A DNA stretch of 64,000 bases from Monosiga brevicollis MX1 (taxonomy: Eukaryota; Opisthokonta; Choanoflagellata; Craspedida; Salpingoecidae). The notes under the pieces are model-generated. The model was not told the origin of the DNA and did no database searches. It saw nothing but the letters and a program-made list of their open reading frames with translations. Positions 1 through 11,894 of this stretch are shown here, one piece after another (within the stretch, counting starts at the first letter, position 1; each line of letters opens with the position of its first letter). Location of the stretch: the NCBI RefSeq assembly GCF_000002865.3, contig NW_001865039.1:1554438-1618437 (forward strand). The letters are read 5' to 3'. The position numbers and the translations under genes were made by a program.

Positions 1-1798
1 CCACCGGCTTTCGTTCAGTCTACCAAGCCAATCACCCGGATACCCTCATCAAGAATCGAAACATCCGTATGTGTCCTGCTCGCGTAAACGTTGGGCCTGC
101 TTTGGGCCTTGGGGAGGTCAACCGCTGTTGCTGTTTGATCGATCGGCTGCGGTGCCTGCCCTCCCGCCCTCCTTGCAGAGGCGGTGCCCATTCGACAGCT
201 TGAGAAGCTGGCGGCTGACTTGTGGCTCATGTCACCTCCTTGCCAGCCATATTCGCGCCAAGGCCATCAGCGCGGGCTGGAAGACGCCCGCTCTGACAGC
301 TTTCGGTACCTCCTTGACGCCCTCACCCAGATGAAGGTGCGACGTATGCCTGGCTTTCAACGGATGGTCTTGATCTGAACAGCCGTCACCATTGACAGAA
401 ATTCCTGCCTGCTTGCCCCCACACACGCTTGGGCAAAGATAGAACCCACCGTCGGTCATCTTGGTAGAGAACGTGGTTGGCTTCGAGTCCAGCCAAGGCC
501 GCGAAGAGCTGGTGGCAACGTTGAATACCCTCCAGTATCGATTTCAAGAGTTTTGGCTCTCCCCAGATCAGGTAATCTTTCAAAGGCGTGTGCTTGTAGC
601 AAAGCAACTTGCTCAGATTGCGCGATGAGCTGACGCTTGCGAGCTTACAATGGATGTGTGGCAGTTTGGGGTGCCCAATAGTCGGTTGCGCTACTTTTTG
701 CTGGCCATTCGCGGCGATCGATTTCGTGCCGAGCCCTCTGCCACGGCAGCAGATGCAGCTTTTGGCAACTCCTCGACCTTGATGTATCATCTACCCGGTG
801 CGCTCCAATTCGAGCCAGGACTACCAACTAGCGAGTTTGGTGTGAGGACTCACATCGACACGAGCGTGCTCTGGTGCTATCGCAGGTCTGGGAGGCACAT
901 TCGATGACGCCTATCGTGTTGCTGTTGAACAAAGTCAAGTTTCCGACTATTCATATCCGCAACAGGTGTGTATCGCAGAAGCCTGCGCCATCGGGTCAAA
1001 AAAAAAAAAAAATAATGCGGGATGTCTCACGTCCCACCCGCCGCGTATGGGGATTTTGTCCTCCACTCATCTCGCTCGGCACCTACCTGGCAGCGGCCGG
1101 GTGAGGAAGCGATACGCCCTTGGTTCCAGCAACCCGTTATTTCTATGCGTGAAGCGTTGCAGGCATGCCCAACCCCTGGACCGGAGCATCAAGTACCTCA
1201 AAAAGTTGGTCGTGCTGGGGCAATGGATGCGTAGTCGTGGCCTCCTTGCCCGCCTGCGGTCAAGCATTGCTCACAGTCATCCGCGGCTTCTGCTTTCACT
1301 GCCTTTCTGCCGCCTTTTTAGTTGTTATTGCGATGGGGCCGGCTGTTGGACATTGTGCGACCGGAAGAGCGACGCAGCTTGTGTTTTACCAAGGGTTATT
1401 CGCATAAAGTCGAAGGCACTGGCTCTGTGTTTCAGGTATGCATATGCGTAGCAATCCCAATGGTACCTGTGCGTTTTCCTTTCGTCTTATCTAGCCTCAT
1501 ATTTTTTCCTTCGTCTTACTTTGAGTAGCCTCGAGGTGGGCTGGCGGAGCGTGTTGAGGCGTTTGAGCAGCTCGACGTGCCGTCTCCTGGTGCGGGCTGG
1601 CCTGCTGTCGAGGCCTTGGAGCTTCGATATTTTACGCCACAGGAGATGCTGCGGCTTCATGGATTCCCGACAGATTTTGTTATTCCGTCCAGCGTGACAG
1701 ACCGTCAGGCCCGCAAGGCAATTGGCAATAGCCTTTGTGTCACGATTGTCGCCCACTTGTTGGACCTCGCCCACACCCACCTGCTTTTACCCAATTGA
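1..1798 (+). CDS. TRDMT1: tRNA (cytosine-38-C5) methyltransferase, Dnmt2 family, 5' end outside window
   Basis: Dnmt2 enzymes methylate C38 in the anticodon loop of tRNA-Asp and some other tRNAs, using S-adenosylmethionine. The start of the gene lies outside the window. Exons I can place by splice phase are 1-66, 179-336, 443-571, 665 to about 835, 1322-1435 and 1529-1798; at least one short exon probably lies between 835 and 1322. Visible motifs are the catalytic motif IV LMSPPCQPYSRQGHQRG (exon 179-336), motif VI ILVENVVGFE (exon 443-571), FGVPNSRLRYFLLAI (from 665), the Dnmt2 signature CFTKGY with EGTGSVFQ (1322-1435), and C-terminal LRYFTPQEMLRLHGFP and GNSL (last exon). These follow human TRDMT1 in order. 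The PPCQ cysteine is present, so the enzyme should be active. The weak, variable target-recognition part between 740 and 1320 is the least certain in exon detail. Confidence 0.93.
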
Positions 1799-2997
1799 TG
1801 GATAATCCTTTGGGGGAGTAGCTGTGTCCCGCCACATACCAGCGCATGGAAAATTTTGGTTTGGACAGCATCCACAACACGCATGCTCGCCAGAGAGGCA
1901 ATTCAAGGATTTTTCCCGCCGTCCATACCAATTTGTCGAAGCAAAACATGAGGGGATTTATTCGTTACTGTCACCCGAATCAGCCTCTGCTAGTAAAATC
2001 GGCTATGTTGCACCTTGTCACCTTGTGTATATGGCACTTGGGCCAGTTTTTCCAACCATCCCCAGCCATGGCTCTCCCGACTCGGACGTCGAGCTCAAAA
2101 AGGGGTCCCGTTAATGTGGAATTGCGATCAAGAGGGAAATCATGTAGCTCCTGTTTTTGTTGTAGAAAAAGCCGTTAACGAGTGTATAGTGAAATTAGCA
2201 ACATCACCTTGACTTGAAAGGAGAGTACTTTGTGCAGAAAATTTTCGAGTTATTGTCGTGCTGAATTTTTTTTTTTATTTTTTTTTATTTTTTTGTTGTT
2301 TTCACTGTTTGACTTGTGGTGCTCGCTCGCTCCGGCATCACGTGTGATCGGCAGCCGGTCTCAGTTCTACCCGCATACGGCAGGAATAGAAGTGGAAGCA
2401 CATGTGGATAGGAAGGGCCAACCCAGTTGAACAGCCGCTGGCTGGAAGCAAAGTGCGCTGAGCTGTCATTTTAGCAGCACAGAACGAACAACAACCAGCG
2501 GTGAGTTTGCACGTTAATGTCAACGGTCGTTGTTTTGGTCTGTGGCGCTGCCCGCCTCGGGCCGAGTCCTGCCCTTGACGCGTGTAGGAAACAGGGATGC
2601 ATGGATTTAAACAATATCGTTTGGTGTTTAGACTCCAGCTTGTTGATCTGTAACTCGCCTTTCTCCTGCCCGGCACTTGCTTTTTCTCAACACCTGTGGA
2701 ACCTGTCGTGTTTGCATGTTCGTCGTGTGTTGTATTGCGATTCGATCCTGACGGAGCGCATAGACTCACTTCGAATCGGGATTCTCAAACCAGCTCAGGA
2801 TCACCGCCATGGCGGAGCTCGCAGTTGCTTCTGGACCTCGTCTTTCGCAAGCACAAAGTGCCTGAGTTTGGTGTCACCACCATTCCTTGAGCTCTGCGCT
2901 GGCGCACGAGCGTGGCCCGAGCCCGTGCAACGACCGACCGACCGACCGGGCACTCGGTTTGATAGAGCCGCTGTCCGCCACTTTGGTATCGCCAACA
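1799..2997. other. Intergenic, about 1.2 kb between TRDMT1 and the FAK-like gene
   Basis: No coding exon could be supported here. It holds a T-rich tract at about 2265-2300 and otherwise ordinary sequence. It should contain the 3' end of TRDMT1 and the promoter and 5' leader of the FAK-like gene. An extra 5' coding exon of the latter cannot be excluded. Confidence 0.5.
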
Positions 2998-5900
2998 TGA
3001 GCGCCATTCGTAGCCTCCTGGGCTTTGGGTCAAGCCGCCAGGCTGCTCTCAATTTGCAACGGCGTCAAAATACCATCCAAGTCCCAGAGGGTTACCAGCG
3101 CCTGAACGTGCGTGATGCACTGGATTACCCGAGCCCACCTCGCCTTCACCCTTGGCTGCGCACTGACCGCTCATTTTGCCTCATGACGCGGCCTTGCGTA
3201 GATTCAACTTGAGACTGGTGATTTTCGGTCCATCCAGTATGGCCCTGATGCCAAGGCAGCGGTAAGCCTTGGCCGTTGGGGCTTCTTCCAAAACATTTTG
3301 GTTCCCATACAACCAGTCCAGGCTAACTAACACAAGGCTATTCTTTCGGCCCGATCCAGGACATCATATCTGCGCTCTGCTCCAAATTTACGAGCGCTGC
3401 TGAGCCAGAACAATATTTCGCGATCTGTCTGGTTCGAGACCTGGGTACGCTCCTCCGGCCCGCCACTTGCATGTCTCACATTGGCCCTGAATGGAAATAG
3501 CACTGACCGTTATGGGCCACACTCCACGTATTGTGCTGCTAGGCACGGGAGATGTCGAGGTTCAATCTCCTGACACCAATGTATGCTAGATTTGGATTTC
3601 GGAAAAAAAAAAAAAAAAAACACTCCTCATTTAGCCAAGAATGCATCTCCCGCTCTGTTGGCTCATCTCCTCGGATTTGACCTTCTTTTGCGTGTCTGCA
3701 TCTGTGTCTGCGTTTATATGATAGATTGGAGAGCTCTTGGCTCGTTTGCGCGCTTTACAAGAACGTGCCGAGAAAGATGTTAACGCGGGCTCAGGCCCAG
3801 CTTGGCGATTAGCCTTGCTCTGCCTTTACATCCCCGATGACGTGTCATCTTTCTCGCAGAGTCATGCCGACATTGCAGTCTACTTATTTCATCAAGTGCA
3901 TCGTCGAGTCTTGGCCCGTGGCTACGCCGACTTTTTGCAGCAAGTAGGCAATGTGCAACAGCTCGACATGGATATGGTCTTAGACCTGGCTGCGCTCTGT
4001 ATTCGCCGCGAAGTCCTCTCCCACCGTGCTGTGGATAGAATCGCTATTCGCGATAAGCATCTCCTAGCGTATGTACTGCTTCCTTGCCATTTGCGCTAAT
4101 CGTGCGCCTCCTTCCAAAGTTTTCATGCCTTGACCTATTGGTGCTGCGCAGCTTGGACAAAAGCACACAGTTTGAATTTGCCATCCCCAAAACCATCTTG
4201 GCCAGCTTTAAGGTGCGTGACCGGCCCATGCGTGCTAACAACTTGCCAAACAAGCAGTTTACCACCTGCCCTCATGCCTCGTTGCTGGCGCATTCATCCA
4301 GAGCCCAAAGGACTTTCGCAAGCGCTTGTTGACACGCTTGCGCCCCTACGATTCATATACCAGCTTTGAGTGCGCTGAGGTCTACCTGCAGCGCGTGGCC
4401 AACCTTGCACCTCAGTACTTTGACATCCGCTTAACGGCCATCATCTGTGCGTGCATCATGTGTTCAACCACCTGCCCTCCCCTTTTGGCACTTGCATAAT
4501 TGCCAACTGGCTTATCACCACCGACTGCCCAACTCACCTGGCACCCAACTGTGAATTTCCGTTGCAGATTTGTCCGATGCGGAGCACTTTCATGCCCAGG
4601 CGCTGCTTCAGCCCGGCGGTGATATTGCATATGAGCGTGCCGATCTTCCAGTTCCCATCAAGTTGGTCCCTTCTCCTGGCACGCCTTTACCTCGCATACC
4701 GTTTGCCTGGGACAGGCAACAACTTTGACGACGAATGCTCGCGCTTCAAATCACACTTCCACACAGGCTCTGCGGGATCCGTCAGATCACCTCAATTGAG
4801 CGGGACACGTCAGCACAATCGGCCAAACGCGTTGTCATCCGCCTTTCCTTCGCCGACACCTCGGGTGTCGCTCAGGTTTGATTACCCCCTGGCCATTTGT
4901 TTGTTTCTTGTGTAGAACCGGATTTTGTCGAGCTCATTGTGTCTTGCGCGGACTGTGCGCCACGAATGGCCACCCAGAGCATTGGCGTGGATTTTCGCAA
5001 TGTGTTCCTGGGCGACAGTTTTGTCAACCTGCTTCGTGGCTTTGTGCAGCTCATTGTACCCCGACGGGTGGATGCTCTCTGGGGCCATGCGCCCTGGCCT
5101 GAGTCTGCCAGTGGTACAGGTACGCCGGCCGTGGAGCCGGCGGAATCAGAATCGGCTAGCGACCAGGGTGAATCCTTTGTGTGGCCCCCTCCCGAGAGCG
5201 AGGTTGAAGATTCTGAGCCCACATCGCCATTGCGCGCTCAGGCAGTCATCGAGCACGATGAGGATCAAAATGATGAGTGCGTCTCTGGCTCACAATGGCA
5301 GAGGTCAGGCTTGTTCTTTTTTTTTTCATTTTCTCACGCTGGTGACCCGGATGTCGTTAGTCTTGACCCCGTCAACTTGGAGCGGCTTTTGCGCCCTTTT
5401 CATATGGCAGCCGAAGAGCTACTCTTGGAACAAAATATCAAGTAAGCACGCAATGCCATGAGCCAATATAATCACTGTTCTGACTTCTGTATGCCTCTCT
5501 CCACCCGCAGCGAGAACCAGTTTCATATCTTTTACCGTGGACACTTGGGATCGACTGGAACGGCGGGCGCCTTTGGCGGGCGTCCCATCTCCGTCAAAGA
5601 AGTCAAAACGAGCATGTTTGAGCCACGGCAAAATTTCCTTTATGAGGTGAGCCTTCTGATGCACTCAGCCTGGTGCTTACTGCATGTGGCCTGCACATTG
5701 TCCTGCATAACCATAGCTGGAGGCCTTCTCATCTTGGTTTGGGTTCATATCTAGGCTGCTGCACTTGCGCAGTTGGTGCATCCACATGTTGTTCACTTAC
5801 TGGCCATGATCTTCGGGGAGGAACCCATGATGGTTGGTCTGTTGCGTGTTTTTCACCTCAGTGTGAATTCAGACCTCTTCCCGTGACTCACTGCACAATT

Positions 5901-8900
5901 ACCTTAGGTCCTGGAACATCTCGAGGTGGGTTGGCTGGGGCAGTACTTGGACCGGAGCCGTGCCCACATCGATCGATCCACGGTACTTGCATATGCGTGG
6001 CAACTCGCCACGGCACTCAGCTTTGTTGAGTCGCGTGGCTTTGTACACCGCAACGTGCACCTTGGTGCACTGCGCTTGAGCACAGCATCCCATCTCAAGG
6101 TACAATCTCGAAATTGTATTTCGCATGCCACTCTTCTCCGTCTGCTTGAACATTGACGGTTCGTGCTGATTTGAACCTAGCTGGCGGATTTCGAGCTGGC
6201 TCGGCCATCAGGCAAGCGCCCCTTCTTAAACGTGAATGAGTTTGAATTAAACTCGATGCCTTTGCGCCACCTCCCGGTCGAAGTTCTTCAATATCAGTAC
6301 GCTCAATGCCCGCTCTTGTCATGCCGCGATGTTGAACGTTGTTGCGGCTTGATGACGCAACTCACTCACCCATGTGCCGTCGTGTTATCAGGCGGTATGG
6401 CACTGCCTCTGACGTATACCAGTTTGGCGTTACAGCCTGGCAGCTCTTGGTTCTCGGCGAGTCATTGCCCTTTGAAGATCTGACTGACGAACAAGTCCGC
6501 GCCGGCCAGGCTGTTCACCACTCGTTGGCTTGTCCTGCTGGTATGTCGACATACACGGTGCCTTGTCGGCTTCATGGGCCAATATTCTTTGGCCATTCTG
6601 TCTCTGCAAAACTTTCCTGGTCGAGGATGTGCATTTCTTCATGGCCGGCCCGTGGACATGTGGGATGTTGTAGGAACGCCACCCGAGCAATACAGCATGC
6701 TTGCGTGTTGCTTTGCTTTGGACGCCAGCGAACGGCCCAGCATCCATTCCCTCTGTACCTCTCTCAAATCTATCTTGGATGGCACTTTTGTGCCGCAGCT
6801 ACGGGATCGCTCCGATTCGGTGGATTCTCGCGCCCGCTTCCGTAAGTTGTCCGAGATATGGGGTGGCTCGCGCGCTCAGCAGGACACGTGTGATACCACT
6901 TTTCTGCTTTGCTCCACATCTGACAAGCTTCTTTCGTTTCTTTCGACTGTATTTTGCGTCACGTAGGTCAACGATCCTCCAGCATTACGAAGATCATTTC
7001 GTCTGATGAGTTGGCGTTCCAGCGCTCGCGGTCTCGATCCCGCGGGAATTCTGTGTCCACATCCGAACGATCCGACTCACCTGCGTCCCGTGTGGGCGCC
7101 GAAACCTCAAATGCGTCTTCTTTGGCTAGCTCAAACCCCTTTGAACTTGACGAAGAAGAGGCAGATGGCCCCACAGAAGAGGAGGCGGACCTTGATGCCA
7201 CGCTACTGTTTGCTCCACTCTCAACGGAGACTCTGGAGGATGGAAAGACCAGCCCTCTTGCAGAGACAACCGCAACAACGATGAGTCCCGAGCTCGAATC
7301 CATTTGGGCGATGGAGCACACCACGGCTGATGGTGAAGGCGAGACGGAGCAATCTCGCCCCGAGACGACAGACGCCGCGGCCAGCGATACCACGTTGATG
7401 CGACACCACTTCGACCACTCACGCTCTGCTTCGGTGGACGGGGAGGCATCCGGCTTGTTCGACCTTTTGAGCCCCAGCTACACCGACGATGAGGAGCATG
7501 AGGATGAAGAGAACGAGGACAGAGCTGAGTTGGCTGCCTTGGCCCGAGCCTTTTTCGAAGCAGGCGACTTTGACAGCAATGGCCAGTCACCCTTTTTACC
7601 ACCGTCCAATCGTGCCTCGCTGGGTGGCCTCGGTGAGCCCATCCTGCCACCAGCGGCCCAATTGAATCCCATCAGCCCCGACGGCAGCGCTGATATGGAA
7701 TTGTCTCAAGAGCCTTCCGAAGCTCCGACCCCGAATGCTGTGCATAGCATCGCCGAAAGCGTGGCAGCAGACACGGATGAAACGGCGAGTGTTGACGATC
7801 GGGGTGAAGTACCAGAGAGCGAAGAGGAGGGCGACCTCCACTCGGACGCCACTGCATCTGAGCAAGATGAAGTGGGCCTAAGCGAAAGCGACGATATTGC
7901 CATGGAGGCGGATGGCTCGAGCCAAGTGGCTCCAGAAGAACTGCCAGCTGATGAGACCGAGGATGAAAGCGCGACATCCGACCCCAACTCCACACCGGCC
8001 AATCGGGATGACAGCGCATGGGATATTGATCCTTTGGCAAGTGAGACAAGCTCCATTCACAGCACAAGCCCATGGAACAGTGCACGGACTTCGCCCGAGC
8101 CCCAGGTCGAGGCCTCGGATGAGCACCTGCAGGACTCCAAGGTCGAGGACAAACCAGACGCCTTGGCCAGCGACGACTTGGACGCAACTTTGGTAGAACC
8201 ACCATCTCCAGTCACACTAGCTGCCAATGCATCTAGCCCACAAGCTAGCTTGACAGAGGTAGCCAAAGACCAGATGTCGAGCTTGGAGGAGACCGAGGAT
8301 GGTGTGACCACAGTCAAGCTGACAGAACTGCCGCAGCATGCTGAATTGCCCAACGGTATTGGTGACGCCGCGCCTAGCCAGCCAGTATCAGAACAACAGG
8401 CTTCGACTCGAGACTTTGGTGCAAGCCGAGACACACCCAACGAACTGTTGAGCCAGAACTCGGGGTCTGCAGACGCTGATGAGATTTTAGCACAGCCAGG
8501 CGAGGCTGCTGAGGATGGGCGTGGCTTGAGCTACTCTAAAGCCCCAGTTTTGGAACAACACGACAGCGACACGGCGCCATCAATGATACCTCCTTTGAAG
8601 GGCTACGCTGAGGTGCCCGAGGTACATCAGCCCGAGGCTATGCCTGAGCCGCAGGCACAGCTGGAGAGTGAGATAGATTCTGAGGCACCAATTACCACTG
8701 AGTCACAGGTCGAGCCCCAACCCGAGTTCAAGTTGAAGCCCACTCTGTCCTCACCAAACTCACCACTTGCGACTCCCCTTCCCGAGGACGAAAAGTCATG
8801 CACACAGGAGAACACAGCAGTTGCAGGCACCCGTGGAGAGCATGCCAAGTTTGTCCAGCCCACGCAAGCGCTCGAAGCGCAACACCGTCATCATGCTGAG

Positions 8901-10303
8901 GCCGAGACCGCTGCTCCAATGGCTATGCACGAAGCCCCAACAGAGTCGAATATGCCAGCCGAAAACATGGTGTCGCCCACCGGAGCAAGTTCAAACAAGT
9001 CTCCTGTGGCATCTCTCACCGAATCAAGCTCGCCGATCCCCGGCCATACGGACCAATCTGCTGCGACATCGGGGACTCAAACGCAGGTGGCACCCGCCTT
9101 CCTCACTGCAGAAGAGACGAGCAAGCCGCCAGACTTGGCCGCACTGCGCCGCAAGAAGCAAGCATTGTCCCAAGACAAGGCAGCGGCCCAGGCATCGGCT
9201 CAGCGCGCTGCCAAAACTACACGTACAAAGCCCTCTGGTGATCGCCTGCATAGGCCTGCCACCAAGCCCGCCACCACACGACCCGTCTCCAGTGCCACAC
9301 AAAAGCGTCGTCAACAGGCAGCCGCCAACCGTGGTGCGGTTCCACCAAAGACAGGCGAAGCCAAGTCGACAACCAGCACGACGACGCGCAAGACCGTTCG
9401 ATCCAAAATTGACACCGGTCTGTCTCGGGCGGCCTCTACCCGCAAGGCACCTTCATCCAAGACGAGCAAGGCGCCCAAGAACACGTCCAAAGGCACCCAG
9501 GCTGCCACCAGCAACAGTGGAAAAAGTGCGACGGGCTCTGAGAGCAAAAGGACCAAGAGCGTACGATCCACATCACGCGGCGCTGCTACCCCGAGCAAGA
9601 AGGTGGCTTCAGCGACAGGGTCGAAGAAGTCAGGGTCCGCGCCCAAGCTGCCACCGCGTCGCGTGCCGACCGAATCCGTAGTCCCCGCCGTCCTTCTGGA
9701 TTTGCAAGCTCGACTCAAGTCCATGACGGCTGCGTGTACCAACCTTCGTGGTTTGGCGCTGGGTAGCACCAAGGAGGAAACCATCTGGGTCTTGGAGCAA
9801 GTGCTGCAGGTACGTGCCGACACATACGCCGTTTCTCTTTTTCGTGTGTTCATGTCCCAAGGCGAGTTTTTCCAGTCCACCTGCTCACAAGTTGATACTG
9901 TTGCAATCCAATTTTGAACCGGCCGCAGTGTTATGAGGGCTTGAAGCGCGCCGTTGTCAAATACACAGCGTCCAGCTCACCCAGCGTTCGCACAGCTGCG
10001 CGTGGTGCTGTTGTTGACATTAAAGAAAACTACCGCCGCTTACTGCAGGAAGGGCAGGCGCGGTTGACGGGTGCCAAGCTCGACGTTGATGCTTGGTGCA
10101 ATGTAAGTCGTGGCGCCCCCAACTATTTGCAACTTGCATTGGGGTGATCGACTGCTTCCAAATCACTGGGACTTTTTCCCCGTCTCCCCTAACGACTGCG
10201 TCGCTCAACTGGGTTTTTGCAGGTTATCATGGACATTGCTGGAAGGATAGGACAGGATTGTACGGAGTTGGACGAGGTGATCTCGGCCGATGCAACAATC
10301 TAA
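2998..10303 (+). CDS. PTK2: Focal adhesion kinase-like protein: FERM, pseudokinase, long acidic linker, FAT-like C-terminus
   Basis: FAK links integrin adhesions to Src signalling. From the 5' end the sequence shows a short leader (MSAIRSLLGFG, ATG 2998), then FERM F1 from 3360 (DIISALCSKFTS), F2 at about 3740-4400 (WRLALLCLYIPDD matches FAK WKYELRIRYLP; CAEVYLQRVANLAPQYFDI) and F3 to about 5100. A tyrosine-poor acidic linker follows, then a tyrosine-kinase fold from 5511 to about 6850, whose LAYAWQLATALSFVESRGFV and SDVYQFGV closely match FAK. One large exon (about 6966-9809) encodes a roughly 950-residue Ser/Glu/Asp-rich segment ending in a Lys/Thr/Ser-rich stretch. Exons 9929-10102 and 10223-10303 complete a helical C-terminus (LLDLQARLKSMTAACTNLRG onward) that resembles the FAT four-helix bundle. 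Catalytic residues are lost: HRD is HRN (6046-6054), the downstream Asn is missing, and DFG is DFE (6187-6195). The VAIK lysine (5596-5598) and the alpha-C glutamate remain. FERM plus kinase identity is strong; the FAT call is inference. The exact start and some small exons are uncertain. Confidence 0.85.
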
Positions 10304-10607
10304 ACCACTGCTCTTCTCTGTTGCTGCTTGTTGGTTTGGGTCCGTTTTGGCTTGGTTGCTGTTGCGTTTGGTCTGACCGTACTTGAGAATCAGAGTTTAG
10401 CGCTGCCGATCCTGCGCGTGGATTTTAGAGGGCGACTTTAGAAGTCTTTCAATTATCATTTGTTTAATATGGAGGAAAACCAAGCACCGTGCCTATTGAT
10501 AGTCGGCTACTGGCTTGCCTGACATCGTATTTGACAAAAACAAAATTGTCAAGAGTTGGCGCCACCACATCTGGCTTCCCAGAGCTTCGCTCTCCTGCGA
10601 GCAGCCA
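10304..10607. other. Convergent intergenic spacer
   Basis: About 300 bp between the 3' ends of the FAK-like gene (+) and the MBOAT-like gene (-). I see only T-rich and AT-rich 3' sequence and no gene. Confidence 0.5.
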
Positions 10608-11681
10608 TTACATCAGGTCAAACACACGGCACAGCGCTTGTAAAAATCGGTGTTCCCAGAAGGAGAACCAAAACAAAGGACTCAAAGCGCAAAGGACACC
10701 AAGCACGATGGCTCGACGAAGCCAATGCCTTCCCGACTTTGAAGGTGCACACCGAAGAAGAGGGTCGAGGACACGCCAGAGAGGGTCCTCAAATAAGGCG
10801 AGCGTCCCAGCCACAAGGAAAAAGCTGACGATGCCCAGCGGTACTTCATGAATCGTGAGATAGAGCTGACCAGCATGGCATGCTGCGGTGTAAATGTAGA
10901 TAAGACTGATGGCGATTGGCGTAGGCCAGCCCGCTGCCCGAGCAGCGCGCACGATTGCCACGTTCATGTCACGAAACGGAGTATGCCATCGGAAGCTCCA
11001 AAAGTCGCGGAAGGAGTTGGCCAGCCAGGGGGCGTCAAAGCTGGGCCAGAAGTGAAGACCAGCACCAAGTTCCAGAACCAAGGCAAAGGCATCTTCTGTT
11101 CCACTCAGCAAGAGATAGAAAACGACGTTGCCAACCATGCTGCAGTACCAGAGAGACTGATCGACCCAGCGCACATGAAGTGCGACGCCATATCGGAGTG
11201 TGACAAACAGAATAGCGATCTTCAGTAGGAGGCGCCCCGGAACTTCGTCCCAGCGCCCCCGATAGCGTTGGCAGGCGCTCGTCTCGGGGGCTACTGAGCG
11301 AAGTGAAAGCGGAGCTGTAAAAAAGGCCAAAAGATACTTTGGCAACGTTAGGAGAGTGCGTGGCGGAAGCTGGGCATCATGGCCAATGATTGTTGCGGTC
11401 AGCACGCGCGAGAGGGCCAGGAAGGTACTGCCAGACAGTAAGAAGGACACGAGGTGATGCCCAGTCATGCGAGCCTGAGGACTGTGCGTTGATGCCACCA
11501 GAAAGGTGCTGCTAACCACCAACACACTCGCAAGACCGACTCCAGTGAGCCACTGGATCCGCCGATGTGCCTTGGTTGGCGCCGCGGGAAGAAGCACGCG
11601 GTAGGTGACGGCACCCACTGCAGCGACGAGGGCCGCCTGTAGCCCTACGCGCCACACATCCCACATGCCAGCCGCCACCAT
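10608..11681 (-). CDS. Wax-synthase-like membrane-bound O-acyltransferase
   Basis: This is one uninterrupted reading frame of about 357 residues. The ATG at 11681 sits in a good context (GCACCATGG); upstream in-frame codons run into a TG/CA repeat and are unlikely to be translated. The protein is very hydrophobic, with about eight membrane segments. It contains SFRDFWSFRWHTPFRDM (near residue 245), the core wax synthase/MBOAT motif: S..DFW..RWH with the histidine taken as catalytic in this family. Wax-synthase-type MBOATs esterify long-chain alcohols or sterols with acyl-CoA in the endoplasmic reticulum. Plants, fungi and protists have many such proteins with different acceptors, so the substrate cannot be named. 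Lack of introns contrasts with most neighbours. Confidence 0.8.
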   Translation of the reverse strand: MVAAGMWDVWRVGLQAALVAAVGAVTYRVLLPAAPTKAHRRIQWLTGVGLASVLVVSSTFLVASTHSPQARMTGHHLVSFLLSGSTFLALSRVLTATIIGHDAQLPPRTLLTLPKYLLAFFTAPLSLRSVAPETSACQRYRGRWDEVPGRLLLKIAILFVTLRYGVALHVRWVDQSLWYCSMVGNVVFYLLLSGTEDAFALVLELGAGLHFWPSFDAPWLANSFRDFWSFRWHTPFRDMNVAIVRAARAAGWPTPIAISLIYIYTAACHAGQLYLTIHEVPLGIVSFFLVAGTLALFEDPLWRVLDPLLRCAPSKSGRHWLRRAIVLGVLCALSPLFWFSFWEHRFLQALCRVFDLM

Positions 11682-11745
11682 GGTGCTACCACCACAAGCC
11701 TCTGACTGTGCCCTCGTCAGACCCGCCACCAGAGCCCTCCGCCGA

Positions 11746-11749
<4 letters not shown>

Positions 11750-11791
<42 letters not shown>

Positions 11792-11848
11792 NNNNNNNNN
11801 NNNNNNNNNNNNNNNNNNNNNNNNNNNNNNNNNNNNNNNNNGGTTTTG

Positions 11849-11890
<42 letters not shown>
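11750..11890. repeat. (TG)n, 50-bp N gap, (CA)n
   Basis: A TG dinucleotide run (about 11750-11791) meets 50 Ns (11792-11841), then GGTTTTGCT and a CA run (about 11850-11890). The two arms are complementary, so the missing piece sits inside an inverted TG/CA arrangement that could fold back or collapse in assembly. The gap length of exactly 50 looks like a placeholder rather than a measured size. Confidence 0.9.

Positions 11891-11894
<4 letters not shown>

Noticed and set aside
7126-8440. Minus-strand open frames opposite the FAK-like acidic exon
   Set aside because: GC-rich biased codons make the complement open by chance; no domain or splice support.
9024-9880. Minus-strand open frames opposite the basic end of the FAK-like linker
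   Set aside because: Shadow of Lys/Ser/Thr-rich coding sequence; composition is an artefact of codon bias.
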